From assembly GCF_029227915.1 (NCBI RefSeq), contig NC_079875.1, positions 30,024,501-30,088,500 of the forward strand: a stretch of DNA of 64,000 bases, written 5' to 3'. Each line of letters starts with the position of its first letter. The first letter of the stretch is position 1. The notes below the pieces were generated by a model. It did not search any database. It was not told the DNA's origin and saw nothing but the letters and a program-made list of their open reading frames with translations. The position numbers and the translations under genes are program-made. This stretch comes from Hydractinia symbiolongicarpus (Eukaryota > Cnidaria > Hydrozoa > Anthoathecata > Hydractiniidae). Positions 46,408 to 57,213 of this stretch are shown piece by piece.

Positions 46408-46806
46408 CTATATATAATTCTGAAAATGCTGGTTGGCATAATCTGCCATCCCAGTTGGGAGTTTCCACTTGTGTTCCTCTGTTTTGGGAACTATCTTAAA
46501 TCGTTTTACCATTTTGTTTTCCTCTCCTGATTCATCTGAAGAGCTATCTGAAGAAGAAGCCGAGGAGGAGGATGGAGATCTTTTTCTTTTCCTCCCTTTT
46601 TTGGACTTCTTTTTGGAAGACCTTACCTTTCGCCTTGGAGTTACATCCTCCTCCTCTCTCATAGCTGGCTCGTAAAACGAGTTTTCTCCGGCTGGCTCAC
46701 ATGCTGGCTTATTAGAGTCTCCAGCAGTTTCATTATTTTGTTCTTCTAATTCAAAACTCTCGGTGACATTAGACTCTTCATTGACAATATTATCTTGTTG
46801 TTCCAT
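46408..46806 (-). CDS. Acidic/Ser-rich open frame, possible mobile-element ORF1
   Basis: 132 codons from ATG 46806 to the stop at 46408. An acidic N-terminus is followed by a basic patch (RRKVRSSKKKSKKGRKRKR), a Ser/Asp run (SSSSASSSDSSSDESGEE) and KWKLPTGMADYANQHFQNYI at the end. The last motif resembles a segment (W-LP-MADYAN-HF) seen from memory in gag-like first ORFs of cnidarian elements. The frame ends there, so it is probably truncated. Confidence 0.4.
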   Translation of the reverse strand: MEQQDNIVNEESNVTESFELEEQNNETAGDSNKPACEPAGENSFYEPAMREEEDVTPRRKVRSSKKKSKKGRKRKRSPSSSSASSSDSSSDESGEENKMVKRFKIVPKTEEHKWKLPTGMADYANQHFQNYI

Positions 46807-46925
46807 ATTACAAAGATTTATTGGATTTTTGGTAGGATATTCGTGGATTAAAATGTTTTTATTTTAATTCACGAAAAGCTCTGACCGTTCGTGTAGCGAA
46901 CAAAGTGAGAAGAGGAGGAGAGGAA

Positions 46926-46963
46926 TGGGCTCTACTCTGTTAAGCGAGGCAAGGTTGGGAAAC
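46926..46963. repeat. 38 bp flank repeat, copy 1
   Basis: It begins TGGGCTCTACTCTGTTAAGC and directly precedes the MITE at 46964. An almost identical copy lies at 47357-47394. Confidence 0.8.
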
Positions 46964-47081
46964 GCAGTATTAGATCGCCGGAGATTTTATGAAATAAAAT
47001 TCTGGAATTACGTAAGGGCGCGAAGCGCCCGCAAAGTAATTCCGATTTTATAAATAAAATCGGAGAAAGATCTAATACTGC
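46964..47081. mobile_element. 118 bp MITE with perfect 13 bp inverted ends
   Basis: GCAGTATTAGATC (46964-46976) and GATCTAATACTGC (47069-47081). The interior holds further palindromes, GGGCGCGAAGCGCCC and CCGATTTTATAAATAAAATCGG-like. No coding capacity. Confidence 0.75.
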
Positions 47082-47356
47082 CCACCCTCCCACTACCTTG
47101 TATTTTTTCGTTTAGTCCAATGTATCTAGTATATGTATGTTCCTTCCGTTTAGGCTCGTACTACGCCAGCGGAAGAAGATAGAATTTCATTTATTTTGAT
47201 AGACCTTTATTAATTTCATTTGTAAGAACTTTAAAGCTTATAATATAGCATTCTCCTTTAAAAATTGTAGTTTTATCTAACATTTTCCTTGGTAAAATAT
47301 ATTATTGGGCATTGTTTAAAACGAAATTATCCCAAAATAAAGCACATCGGTCGGAC

Positions 47357-47394
47357 TGGGCTCTACTCTGTTAAGCGAGGCAAGGTTGGAAAAC
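47357..47394. repeat. 38 bp flank repeat, copy 2
   Basis: Same orientation as copy 1 (46926-46963) with only one or two substitutions. Confidence 0.8.
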
Positions 47395-47486
47395 GCAGTA
47401 TTAGATCTTTCTCCGATTTTATTTATAAAATCGGAATTACTTTGCGGGCGCTTGGCGCCCTTACGTAATTCGAGAATTTTAAAACT
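47395..47486. mobile_element. MITE copy with inverted interior, truncated
   Basis: It starts with the same GCAGTATTAGATC end and the same flank as the MITE at 46964, but its interior is the reverse complement of that element (TTTCTCCGATTTTATTTA comes first). The far terminal repeat is missing. Confidence 0.7.
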
Positions 47487-47524
47487 TTATTTCCATAAGA
47501 TATTTAGGTATAAGTGGTAAAAAT

Positions 47525-48172
47525 TTATTTTACATCACACCTGTGCAAAAACACTTTAAAACAAGATTGCAGGTGAACCCGGAGGGGATATGCAGGGTCT
47601 CCATAGATGCACAGTGGATTTCCATTACTGTCATAGCTATGTCGTTGAAGGAGGTTAAGCCCTGAATCTGCCAGCATGCCACTGCCATGACGTTTTCCCG
47701 CTATAGGACCAAACATATTAGCTGTATGCCCATTTCGTGTTACTACTGATTGAAACTTAGGGGCGTGTTAAAGCCCCAACAGCTTTCAAGTGGTGCACCC
47801 TTGCCAAACTTGGTTGAAAGAATTTAGTATAAAGTATAGTATAAAGTAGTATAAAGTAAAATTTTTCATATGTTGCAAAATGATGCACAGTTCAGGTATA
47901 GATCTACCAAAACGAGGGACCATGTCAAGGTATCTGCAGGGATAAGCAAACCGTTTTAGTAGGATGCATAGTATTTCTATCGATGTGCATACGGTGCCAT
48001 TAGAACAGCAAATATTATCTGGTATTTGTAAAGCATCATTAAGCCTGTAAATACCATTCTTCAAAAAACGAAATTCAATTCTACACTCATCATCACATAG
48101 TAGTTCAAGATTATATCTATCATACATCCAATAGGGTATTTCTGGATTTTTTGATGAGCACAACTTCATCAT
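47525..48172 (-). pseudogene. PIF/Harbinger transposase remnant
   Basis: The minus-strand frame from 48172 carries YWMYDRYNLELL, DDECRIEFRFLKNGIYRL and ILLKRFAYPCRYLDMVPRFGRS, the N-terminal half of Harbinger transposases. After a break, 47716-47525 reads GPIAGKRHGSGMLADSGL and CIYGDPAYPLR, the DDE_4 region with the YGDPAYP motif. The first catalytic block is missing between the two pieces, and RHD has become RHG, so a key Asp is lost. It is not functional. Confidence 0.7.
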
Positions 48173-49337
48173 CAGTGATCATATTATCGTCATAAGCTAA
48201 AAGCAACGATTCTCTAACGGTTTTTAAGGCATTTTTTAGTTGCTGTTTTTTCGCTCGCTACCTTCAATTTTGATTTCTCCCGCGGCAACGCAACAGCATA
48301 GACGCACGTAATTGTATGCCTAAGTCAACTTCGACATTTGACACCTTAACCTACTTTTCAAACCGATTAAAATTCACATTACCATAGCAACAATGTGCAC
48401 TTGCATTGTACCTAAAAATGTCAGACTATAAGACACTGCAAACGCTCTTTGGCACTGCTCTTTAACAAAATGTAACGGATGTGTACCTTTGACGTTGTGC
48501 AACTCTCAAATTGGGCGTAACTGCAATTTATTTATGAAAAGAACCCTAAGTACAAATTTGCAAGTAACCTTCTAAATTGATTGTAACATATATCGTTGTA
48601 TATACTCTCATTGTGCTTTTTGAAAACTACGAATAATAGTCAATATATACAACAGTACATGACTTCTAACCGACCTCGTTTCACTCGAATAGATGTCGTA
48701 GAAAGTTCTAAACTGTAGCTAGTCACATATCTCATCATGAATCAAAACGATCCTTAGGGTTTGCTTAAGCTAAGCGAATGTAACAAAGGTGAGATAAAAA
48801 AATAAATTGTTTTTACTAACTGATGATAATACATAAACCAAGGTATGGCCCACTATGACACGGAGTTATTGATTAGTCCGTGCTTGGACGGGGCCAAAAA
48901 CTCTGATGACGGTACAAATCAACTGACGATCTAATTATTTGGTTAGTTTTAAATAATCAATGAACCCTACTGTAACGCGATGTTCGCTCGTAACAGAACC
49001 TCGTTCCCAGGGCTCTTTTTTCACTTTTTTATGGCTGACGGCGCTCAAGAAAGAAGCCCTGGCGGCAACTGATTGATTTTCAAATATGATTAGTTAAAAA
49101 GCTGGTTAATATTTCAAAGTCTAAAAAGGCTAGCTATGTGTATTATATATTTCCAATGGAACATGAAAGTAAACAACAATTTAAGAGAAGCACAGAAGAA
49201 TGTGTATCAAGGTAATATTATTTACGTTCAATCAAAGTAGTAGCTCTATCATGCACATTCTTAAGAAATAACCAACAAATTTTCTTATTTTTTTTTTTGA
49301 GGCTCATTTTCTTATAAATTTTTTTCTTATAAAATAT
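48173..49337. other. Non-coding stretch
   Basis: No gene was supported. CCAGGGCT (49007-49014) and AGCCCTGG (49055-49062) form a short inverted pair that may be a decayed small element. Confidence 0.35.
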
Positions 49338-52175
49338 GTGTATGTTTATACTAATAATTTTTCTGACATGCTGTCAACACCAAAAAAGATTTACCACAAA
49401 ACAGACTTGTATTCTTCTTGTCGGCTGTGCTCAAATTCAGTTTCAAAGAGTCGACTAACTCATATTTCTCATAAATCTGGAGAGGGGAAAAATTTAGCAA
49501 AAAAAGTTAACACAACATGTGAAATTGAGGTGAACGACTCAGATACTTGGCCTAAAGTCGCACATGTGTAAACTTTGTTGAAAAAATGTGGATTTACAGG
49601 AGAGCTTGTCAGGAATCCCAAATCAAGTTACGTCAAAATTATAAAAAGAATGCATTTATCACCATCTTCACAAAAGAATGCTAGTCCACAAAATTTCACA
49701 GCTGATTCAAGAAAAAGATTACCTTTTGACAGTTTATGCTGTTATCAGTCCGATATCCAAATGCCCAAACCTATAGTTCACATTCAGTCGAATAATGAAA
49801 AGGATAATTTTACACACAAATTTCTGTCAAAAGATGAACATTCTAAAATTATAAATGCTGCTAACACAAGAGAACCATCCATAATTGCAGAAGTGGCTTT
49901 AAAAACCTTAGTTAACAGTGAATTCAAAAAAAATGATAAAAAAGAATTACAAAATTCATTTGAAAACATCTGTAAAAAAAACCAAATCAATCAGTATTAC
50001 TAGACAACACATATCCTGGACTGGCTGAATTTTCTCATGAAAAACTCTGGCTTGAATTAGTTGAGAAGCATACATTTCTAGTTGACATTTTTAATACAGC
50101 CTGTGGTCAGACTTGTGATCCAAAAACAACACCAAAACATTTACAGTTAAAGTACAACTTTATTTATGCCATCCTTATGAATACTATATGGCATAAACTT
50201 ACTCTTATGCAGAAGCTTAACAGTGTCATGTTCATCGAAGGAGGAGGCAGTAAAGAGGTATGTTTTTAATTAGTGAATATATGCGAATGCTGACAATTAT
50301 TTTGTGCATAAACTTAAAGAAAGGATGATGATGTATTTTTCCTTTTTCTTTTTGCTGTAAACATTTGCTTACATTTGTAATTTTTGTTTTAGACACTGAA
50401 GCATAAAAATCTAATTTCATTAAATTTTCTCTTGCAGCTACAAATCCGCATCAACAAATTGGGTATATGTCTTCATCCTGATAATCGCAACAGAATTTTA
50501 ATGCTAATGTCAGGTCACTTTCTTGACACAGCTGTATCACGAATAACGAATGGAAAATCATTTCGAGGTACTAGTGACAATTGGGATATACGAATCTTAA
50601 AAAGTCACATACGTTTCAATAATTAAAATGAAGACATGCACCTTTTTGCTTCAAATTTAATAAAAAACCGGTTATGTTTCAACCACCTTGAAAATGAGAA
50701 TCCTAAATGTGACATCAGCTTGCTTTCTAATACTGCCTTCTCATTAACTATTCAATCATGGAAACAATACATCACAACATCGAAGATCATAATTGGAAGA
50801 ATATTAACAGAATATTTTCCAAAACTTTCTTTTTTAAACAAGTGCTTGCCAGATCACATTCAACACAAGTTTTCAAATGAAATGTCACAAAAATCTAACA
50901 TCATCTGTATGCCGATCATATAGATGCCAATGAAACAATTATAGTCATGGATAATTGACATATACCACCATGCTGGATTACTGACCAACAAACCAAATAA
51001 AGATGATCCATGTATTCCAAATGAACCTGTACCTCCCGGTTAACCATATTCTCACAACAACTTTACGCATGATGACTTAATGAAAGAAATGAAGATTCCC
51101 TTTTCCGGTGATCAGTTGACCAGGGTACGCTTTGCCGAAGCAAAACATCTGCTTGCTGGGTCACATACACCTGTTGATCGTTTGGAACACTGCTCTCCTT
51201 TCAAGGTGGTAATGTGGCACACGAAAGCGTCTTTGTTGTAGTATAGTTACCAACTTTTATACAAGGCAGATTCAGCTGTTCAAAACGGTACCCTAAAGTA
51301 CTTCAGAGAGAAACTTGATCGTAAAAACGTCACTCCAGAAAAGGTAATAGATTCATATCAAGGATGCGAGGAATTTTTTTTGAGTATAGGAAAGGTATAT
51401 GTTATTACAGCAGCAATGCATAAAAAGTTGGACGAAAAGCGAAAAACACAGCCATTTCCTGTTAATTTAGTCCATAAATGACTAGAAAAAAAGAAGATGT
51501 ATTTAGATAATGTTCTTGATTCCTTTGTGAACCGATATGTGACCCAAAGAGGTGGTCCAGAGTGTGTTGACGATAATGTCAGGAACTATGGATTGTGCTT
51601 TATATTCCTAACAGTTTTAATTTTACAGATGAAAGATACTGCAATCTTATTAACTCCTCTCAATATTTAAATCATTAAATCGATATAGCAAATATGCTCT
51701 TAAAATGTTTGTAGCAATTGCTCAATCAGAAAGTCTGCGTACACCAAGACAGTTCAAACGGAGTTACTTTGTCAACTGGAAAGGTGGAGAAGGTAACAAC
51801 ATGGAAGAAGACTTGGCACAAGAAATTACAAATAAAGTCAGCAAAAATATTGTTCGAAGAATGGGACCAAATAAAACCATCAACTCCATCAGCAGATTAT
51901 GTAAAGCAACAAGTGGGATTAAACAAATCATAGAGAATGTTGACACACATTTTTCAAAACATGCACGGTCAGTTCATCACACAGTCACATCATCCACTGA
52001 TGATGATTTGGAAATCATAAAAGAGCTATGTAAAATTAAGCCATTTAGTTGTATTCCTGGTAGATCAAATGCAAGTTTTTCAGATATAAAAAGTAATCCT
52101 TTACGATATTTGAATATCAATGAATTTCACAAGTGGCTTGATGAACACAAACACGAAGTAAGTTTGTATCAGTGA
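49338..52175 (+). pseudogene. DUF6589-type protein of an Academ-like transposon, degenerate
   Basis: Pieces in order: 49338-49571 (YSSCRLCSNSVSK, a Cys pair), 49575-50270 (QLKYNFIYAILMNTIWHK), an intron, 50437-50923 (LGICLHPDNRNRILMLMSG), then to about 51660 with [37 protein letters not shown] and LKYFREKLDRKNVTPEKV, and 51705-52175 (EDLAQEITNKVSKNIVRRMGP, HKWLDEHKHE). The GDQLTR...R...DR...HTK order is that of DUF6589 proteins of cnidarian mobile elements. At least six in-frame stops (for example near 50624, 50921 and 51238) make it a pseudogene. It faces a RecQ-like gene tail to tail. Helicase-bearing Academ elements (AcademH) are known in animals, and the match with DUF6589 is my inference. 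Confidence 0.6.
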
Positions 52176-52425
52176 AAGTTACATTTTGATTTGTTTTTTA
52201 TTGTGTTAATATATATATACTACAAAGAGTTCTAACAGAAATAAATCAACACAACTATTAAAAGTAATATAAACTTGTATTTAAATATTTACATACAAGA
52301 TGTCTGACTAATTTATACACAGGATGTCTGACTTTTTCACAAAAGGATAATGGTACTTAAGGTTTTTAGTCTGGTTTCATAGTTTTTTAAATTCTGGAAG
52401 ACACCTTGATTTAAATACTTTCTAA

Positions 52426-53400
52426 CTATTTCAAAGATTTTGGATGAGTAAACATCATCCCACACATCAAAATTGTGTAACAATTCCTTTCCCTAGTTAT
52501 AAGGTAAAACCTTTTTGCAAGGTTATTAATAACATCCTGCTTAAATACAAACACAAATGGTAGCAATTCAGAATCTTCAACTTTTCCAACCTGAATTAAG
52601 GATAGTTCTTTCCCTACAGATTCAATATCAGCATCTGACATGTAAACCCAAAGAAGGTGTGTGAATAGGCATTTGTTGCACAGGATCACAATTTTTGTAG
52701 TAAGCCCTTTGCTTTTCACATTTTAAACAAAAGTATGTTAACAAAAACTTTCTGAGACAGCCCAACTCTTCACAGTAGTCTTTGACTGCTTGATTAATAA
52801 ACGTATTATTTCTATTGATATCAAACTTGTTGTAATACAATACCGCTTAAGCCGGTGTAACATTGCGACCTGCTTTACTGATTTCTTGAATGTAACTTTC
52901 TAAACTTGATGGTGGTCCAATATGTACAATTTTTCTTATATCAGGGACATCAACGTCCATTGCCAGAGCAGTAGGTATTCAGTTATTTACATTTTTGTTA
53001 TCCTGGACCTAAATTTATAAAGTGGTTGTAACTATATGTTGATATATATATTATAGCTATGTAATTTGATTTTCAGTTATATTTGTTAGGAATTTACTAT
53101 AAATATATATCAGCTAAGTAAATAAAGCTGCTGTGTCACTTACCACAATTCAATGCAATGTGCTTCGTCAATTACACAGGCTATCACATTCTCTTGATAA
53201 ATTTGAGATTTTGATAAAGCTCTTCCTGCACTGGATAACCGCGCTTTTGGATGACCATAGAAAAAATCAATGTCACCACGTCGAATTTCTGCACAAATTT
53301 GTTTAACAGCATCATCCTCGTGGTTAACATTACTACCACTGTCCAAATGCTGAAATAATTTTCCTTGTTTCTCTTTCTTTTCGCATGTCAATGTACCAAC
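52426..53400 (-). pseudogene. RecQ-like helicase of the Academ-like unit, degenerate
   Basis: Read on the minus strand: 53391-53140 has FFYGHPKARLSSAGRALSKS and VIACVIDEAHCIELW, the DEAH box (motif II) of RecQ-type SF2 helicases. About 52985-52840 has ALAMDVDVPDIRKIVHIGPP and SYIQEISKAGRN, motifs V-VI. 52840-52628 continues after a stop (TPA*AVLYYNK) with a C-rich segment, and 52719-52426 gives the C-terminal region. Motif I (Walker A) and motif III were not found; at least one stop is present. The helicase faces the DUF6589-type gene at 49338-52175. Confidence 0.6.
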
Positions 53401-54959
53401 TCACAACAGTAAGTACATTTTTCCTTGTCAAATTTTTTTTATCTTATATGTTTCTTTTATCTTATATTAATTAGATTTAAGAATTTCAATACTGTGTGAT
53501 CCATATGTTAACGGACGGCGCAAATACTAGTTGAAATCAAGAACGTAATCGTAGAGCCTACAGAACGACTAGCAGAATTTCAGAGATTGATGAGGAGAGG
53601 AAAAAAGAAGGCAATTAGTGAGAAAATCTGACTTAAAAATACTTCAAAAAACTTTTTTTGTTTTAAACAGCTAAGTCAAATTGGTGGCAAAAATACAAAA
53701 GCTTGCGCTAAAAATACTTGCAAAAGGTCAGCACATTTCATATTGTCAAGTGTAACGTAGTTAAACGTTATTAAATTTTTTAAAGTACGGAATTGTTTTA
53801 TTGTAGATTGATGAGCTTCGATTTAATGGCGCAGATGAAATTAAGGGGAAGTTTTTTAACCTGGAAACTACCAAAAATCTCTCTTTCTTTCTAGTTGTTG
53901 AAGGTTAAGCTCAAAATAAACATGCTATTCGCGAAACCTTAATGCTTGTTAAATTCAATCTTTCTCTCAACTAAAATATATCTGATTCGAAAACGATGCT
54001 GCATTCGGTGAAAAGACGAAGATTCCGGTGCCGGATTTTCTGCGTTTGGTCGAACTTGCTCTAAGCAAAACATGGTATCTGTTTAACAAGAACTTTTACA
54101 CTCAAACAGACGGAGTTGGGCGAAAGAGCAACACGTGATAAAAACCTCAAAGGAGAACTTTTTATATTTTTTGCAGTTCTGATTTCTTTTCGTTATTGTT
54201 TTATATACACGTTTTTTTACAGCCATTATTTTGTTTAAAACCTTGAATATTACGCTTAGCAACTAAATAAAAAAATTAGATCTTACAAAAAAAGGGTTTG
54301 CTTCTAAATTTCACTTAATACTGAAACACCAAGCCTCAATCAAAGTCCTCTCTTTCGTTGATTATATGGGTAAATGCTTAAAAAAGGCTTTTATTAATTA
54401 CCCTATGAATTTACTTGAGGCTTCAAAAAACCCTTTATGTAATCAAAGATTCCGACGTGGATGACAGCATAATCAAGATTTTTTAACAGATTTTATTTAT
54501 AACAACATAACAAATATATGTAGGTTAACTATATATTTTTTATAATGTGTTCTATAATAATTAAAATCGTTCGTATTTCACCGATTTTAATTTTAATAAA
54601 TTTTTATTTTATTGTGTTTTTTTAACTTCCTTTCCTGCGAAATTCACTTATTGACGTTGTTTAAACGTTTCTAGAATCACTGAAACGTTATTTGAACGTC
54701 TTGAAAAAAGTGGTTATTGAATGTGCAAACGAAACGTTATTTGAACGTTCACTTAGAATGTCATTTGAACGTTACATGCTACCTTTAATTGAACGATCAA
54801 AATGACGTTTTTTGAAAACTAATATGGCATCGTTTTTGATAGGTAAATTATTCATTGAATATTCTCTCTCTTTCCCAATAAAGGTACGGACACATTTTAA
54901 TTGTTTTTCATTTTTTCATTTTTTCATTTTTCATTTTTTCAAACATTTCATTTTGTTTT
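53401..54959. other. Non-coding stretch
   Basis: No gene was supported. At 54650-54810 the word TTTGAACGT(T) recurs about every 30-40 bp (near 54690, 54738, 54762 and 54790), a degenerate short array. Confidence 0.4.
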
Positions 54960-55443
54960 TCAAGTCAATCTACCTTGGGTCGCACAAGCCCATGCGGAGG
55001 AGCAGTAGTTGAAATATGGCATGACAAGTGCATTAATTAAAAGTTTTTTTGTGTGAGGTGTTAAACAGGATGAAATGGTTCTAATTTTAGAATATTTAAT
55101 TAGTATTTTTCTATTTATGTCATTAATGTGCTCTTCCCATTGCATTTTTGATCAAATGTTACCCCAAGATATTTAACTTTTTCGCTCCTCTTCAAAAGGA
55201 ATACCCATATAGTTGATAGTTTTGTTCTCAACTTTTAACAGGCTGTGGTTCCTGAAAAAGAGTGTTTCAGTTTTGTCCGTATTAATAGTCATTTTGTTAT
55301 TATTTAGCCAGAGGTCGACTTGCGAAAGTTCTAACTCGACCTGGGAGACAAAGGTATCCAAGTTTTTTATGGGACGAAATATTTATTGTATCATCTGCAT
55401 ATAGATGGTGGTAGTTTGAATTGATGACAGATTTTAAGTCATC
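54960..55443 (-). pseudogene. LINE reverse transcriptase, 3' part (YADD motif and thumb)
   Basis: Directly beside the P-like element the minus strand reads YIDDLKSVINSNYHHLYADD, with the catalytic YADD. After a frameshift it continues VELELSQVDLWLNNNKMTIN and KTETLFF (55361-55173). After another it reads QWEEHINDINRKI and ALVMPYFNYCSSAWA (55145-54960). These are standard LINE RT motifs after the palm. The gene is broken by the insertion and by frameshifts. Confidence 0.75.
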
Positions 55444-55450
55444 AATATAC
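55444..55450. repeat. 7 bp target site duplication, left
   Basis: AATATAC; matched by AATATAC at 59759-59765 on the other side of the P-like element. Confidence 0.85.
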
Positions 55451-55560
55451 CATAGTCATAAGAAAAAAAGATGTCTAGAGGCAACGACCACCGACATTGT
55501 TTACGCAATGTATCCTTAACTTAGGTAGGACGACCCTCCGATATTGCACGAAAGTTAAAC

Positions 55561-56772
55561 ATGGCGGCTTCAGTACAGGAAGATTACTTAGCTGGTGACG
55601 AACTTGATGACTTGTTTCAGTTACTTGATGGTGGTTTTCTTGACGATGATGCAATTTTTAATGCAGATGTGAACGCTGTAGTTACTGAAGTAATGGATAA
55701 CGAAAAAAATAAAGCTGTTTATCGTTGTCAACATTGTGAAATAATTTGTAAATCACAACGTGGTCTTACTAGGCATTGCAATGTTAAACATACATCAGCA
55801 ACTATCACAACAAATTCTTGTGACTCTAGTATTTCCATACCACAGCTGTCAAAGGAAGAACAATGTTTGAAGAAATTTCACCCCTTAACTTTAAAATTAA
55901 TTGTAAATAAATGTGCTGATTCATGCTTTAAAGATTTGTGTTTGCCTGAAAATATTAGATGCTTGTTCTCGAAAGAAAATTTTTTATTTTCAACTGATGA
56001 TGCTATTGAACTATGGAACAAGTTCAGACCAATGATTGAAAAATATTCTGGGGATGCTGAAGATTTTTACATGTATTTTTATGGCATGTTGAAGGAAAAT
56101 ATCCTACCATCAAAATTTGAAGAAACACGATTTAGCAATATTTTACTTGCAGAAGTGGCAAATCATATGTTGACCCATTTATCAGGCATTGGTAAAGATA
56201 CACCCAAAGACCTACAGGTGGCAGAAATTTCAGAAAAAGAGCTCAAAAGTTTAGATTATCTTGGTGGATATATTCTTCACAAGCTACATTCTAGGTTTCG
56301 ATTTTCAAAGGCTACTTTAACAAATCGCACACAATTTATTGCACTGCTGCAAGCATGTAAGGTTGATAGCGATGATTCTCAGACATATATTAATATTCGT
56401 GATCGTGGAGGTTTGTGGAGAGTAAACAAAAAAATGCAAGCAGTTTTCGTTAAATGTGAACAAATATTTCGGTTGTCAACTATTAATTTCCAAACCAAAT
56501 TGGTATGTCACAACATAGTCCACAAGATGCTAGAAAACCCTTCAATTTTATCTAATTTTAAGAGTGCCTGTTATGAAGTGGAGCCACAAATTGATGAAGA
56601 AGTTAGTTTAAACTTGTCGGAGCATATGTTAACATTGTTTACTAAAGTTCGCACCTTTTCATATGCTAAAGATATTCGTGAAAAACACAAGGCTACTAAA
56701 CAGAATTCAAAAAAACGTGCTTTGAGAGTTGAACTAAAGAAAACAGATATTACTAAAGAACTGGGACATTAA
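55561..56772 (+). CDS. C2H2 zinc-finger accessory protein of P-like copy B
   Basis: 403 codons, intact, from ATG 55561. An acidic leader is followed by one C2H2 finger (Cys 56, Cys 59, His 72, His 77). The long remainder has EVANHMLTHLSG, SLDYLGGYILHKL, RDRGGLWRV and, near the end, FTKVRTFSYAKDI with a basic tail (KKRALRVELKK). The same protein, damaged, is encoded in copy A (36300-37497). Sequences with the RTFSYAKDI motif are familiar from cnidarian predicted proteins next to THAP transposases, but I know of no assigned function. The finger suggests DNA binding, perhaps at the element's ends. Convergent with the transposase, 441 bp apart. Confidence 0.8.
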   Translation: MAASVQEDYLAGDELDDLFQLLDGGFLDDDAIFNADVNAVVTEVMDNEKNKAVYRCQHCEIICKSQRGLTRHCNVKHTSATITTNSCDSSISIPQLSKEEQCLKKFHPLTLKLIVNKCADSCFKDLCLPENIRCLFSKENFLFSTDDAIELWNKFRPMIEKYSGDAEDFYMYFYGMLKENILPSKFEETRFSNILLAEVANHMLTHLSGIGKDTPKDLQVAEISEKELKSLDYLGGYILHKLHSRFRFSKATLTNRTQFIALLQACKVDSDDSQTYINIRDRGGLWRVNKKMQAVFVKCEQIFRLSTINFQTKLVCHNIVHKMLENPSILSNFKSACYEVEPQIDEEVSLNLSEHMLTLFTKVRTFSYAKDIREKHKATKQNSKKRALRVELKKTDITKELGH

Positions 56773-57213
56773 ATGTTTGCCAAGTCCTAGACATGGACTA
56801 AAAAAACTGTCAAAAAGGCTATTTTTATAGCCACAAATTTTCAAAAAACATGTTTTGGCTTTAACTTATATGTTTTATTCTACGTGCCTGATATATTTAT
56901 TTACATTGTTTATTTAAACTTTATTATTGTTAAGAAATTAGGAACGACAGTTATTCACAGGTTTTGTCGATAACGCCAAATATTCTCAGTGACTTATAAA
57001 TCACTGATTGCAAGTTTTTTTCCAAATATTTTTCAATTTGTAGAGTTGAAAAAAGTTCCAGGTGAAGTAAATACCATGTGTACCTACAAAATTTTGTTTT
57101 CTGCTAGAACCCTCCAGTCCCCAGTATAAAGGGGACTAAAGAATGTGACCAAAAATATTGATAGCCAGTGTAATGAACGTACGCCATGTTCAAGTAAGAA
57201 TTTACAGACTTCT

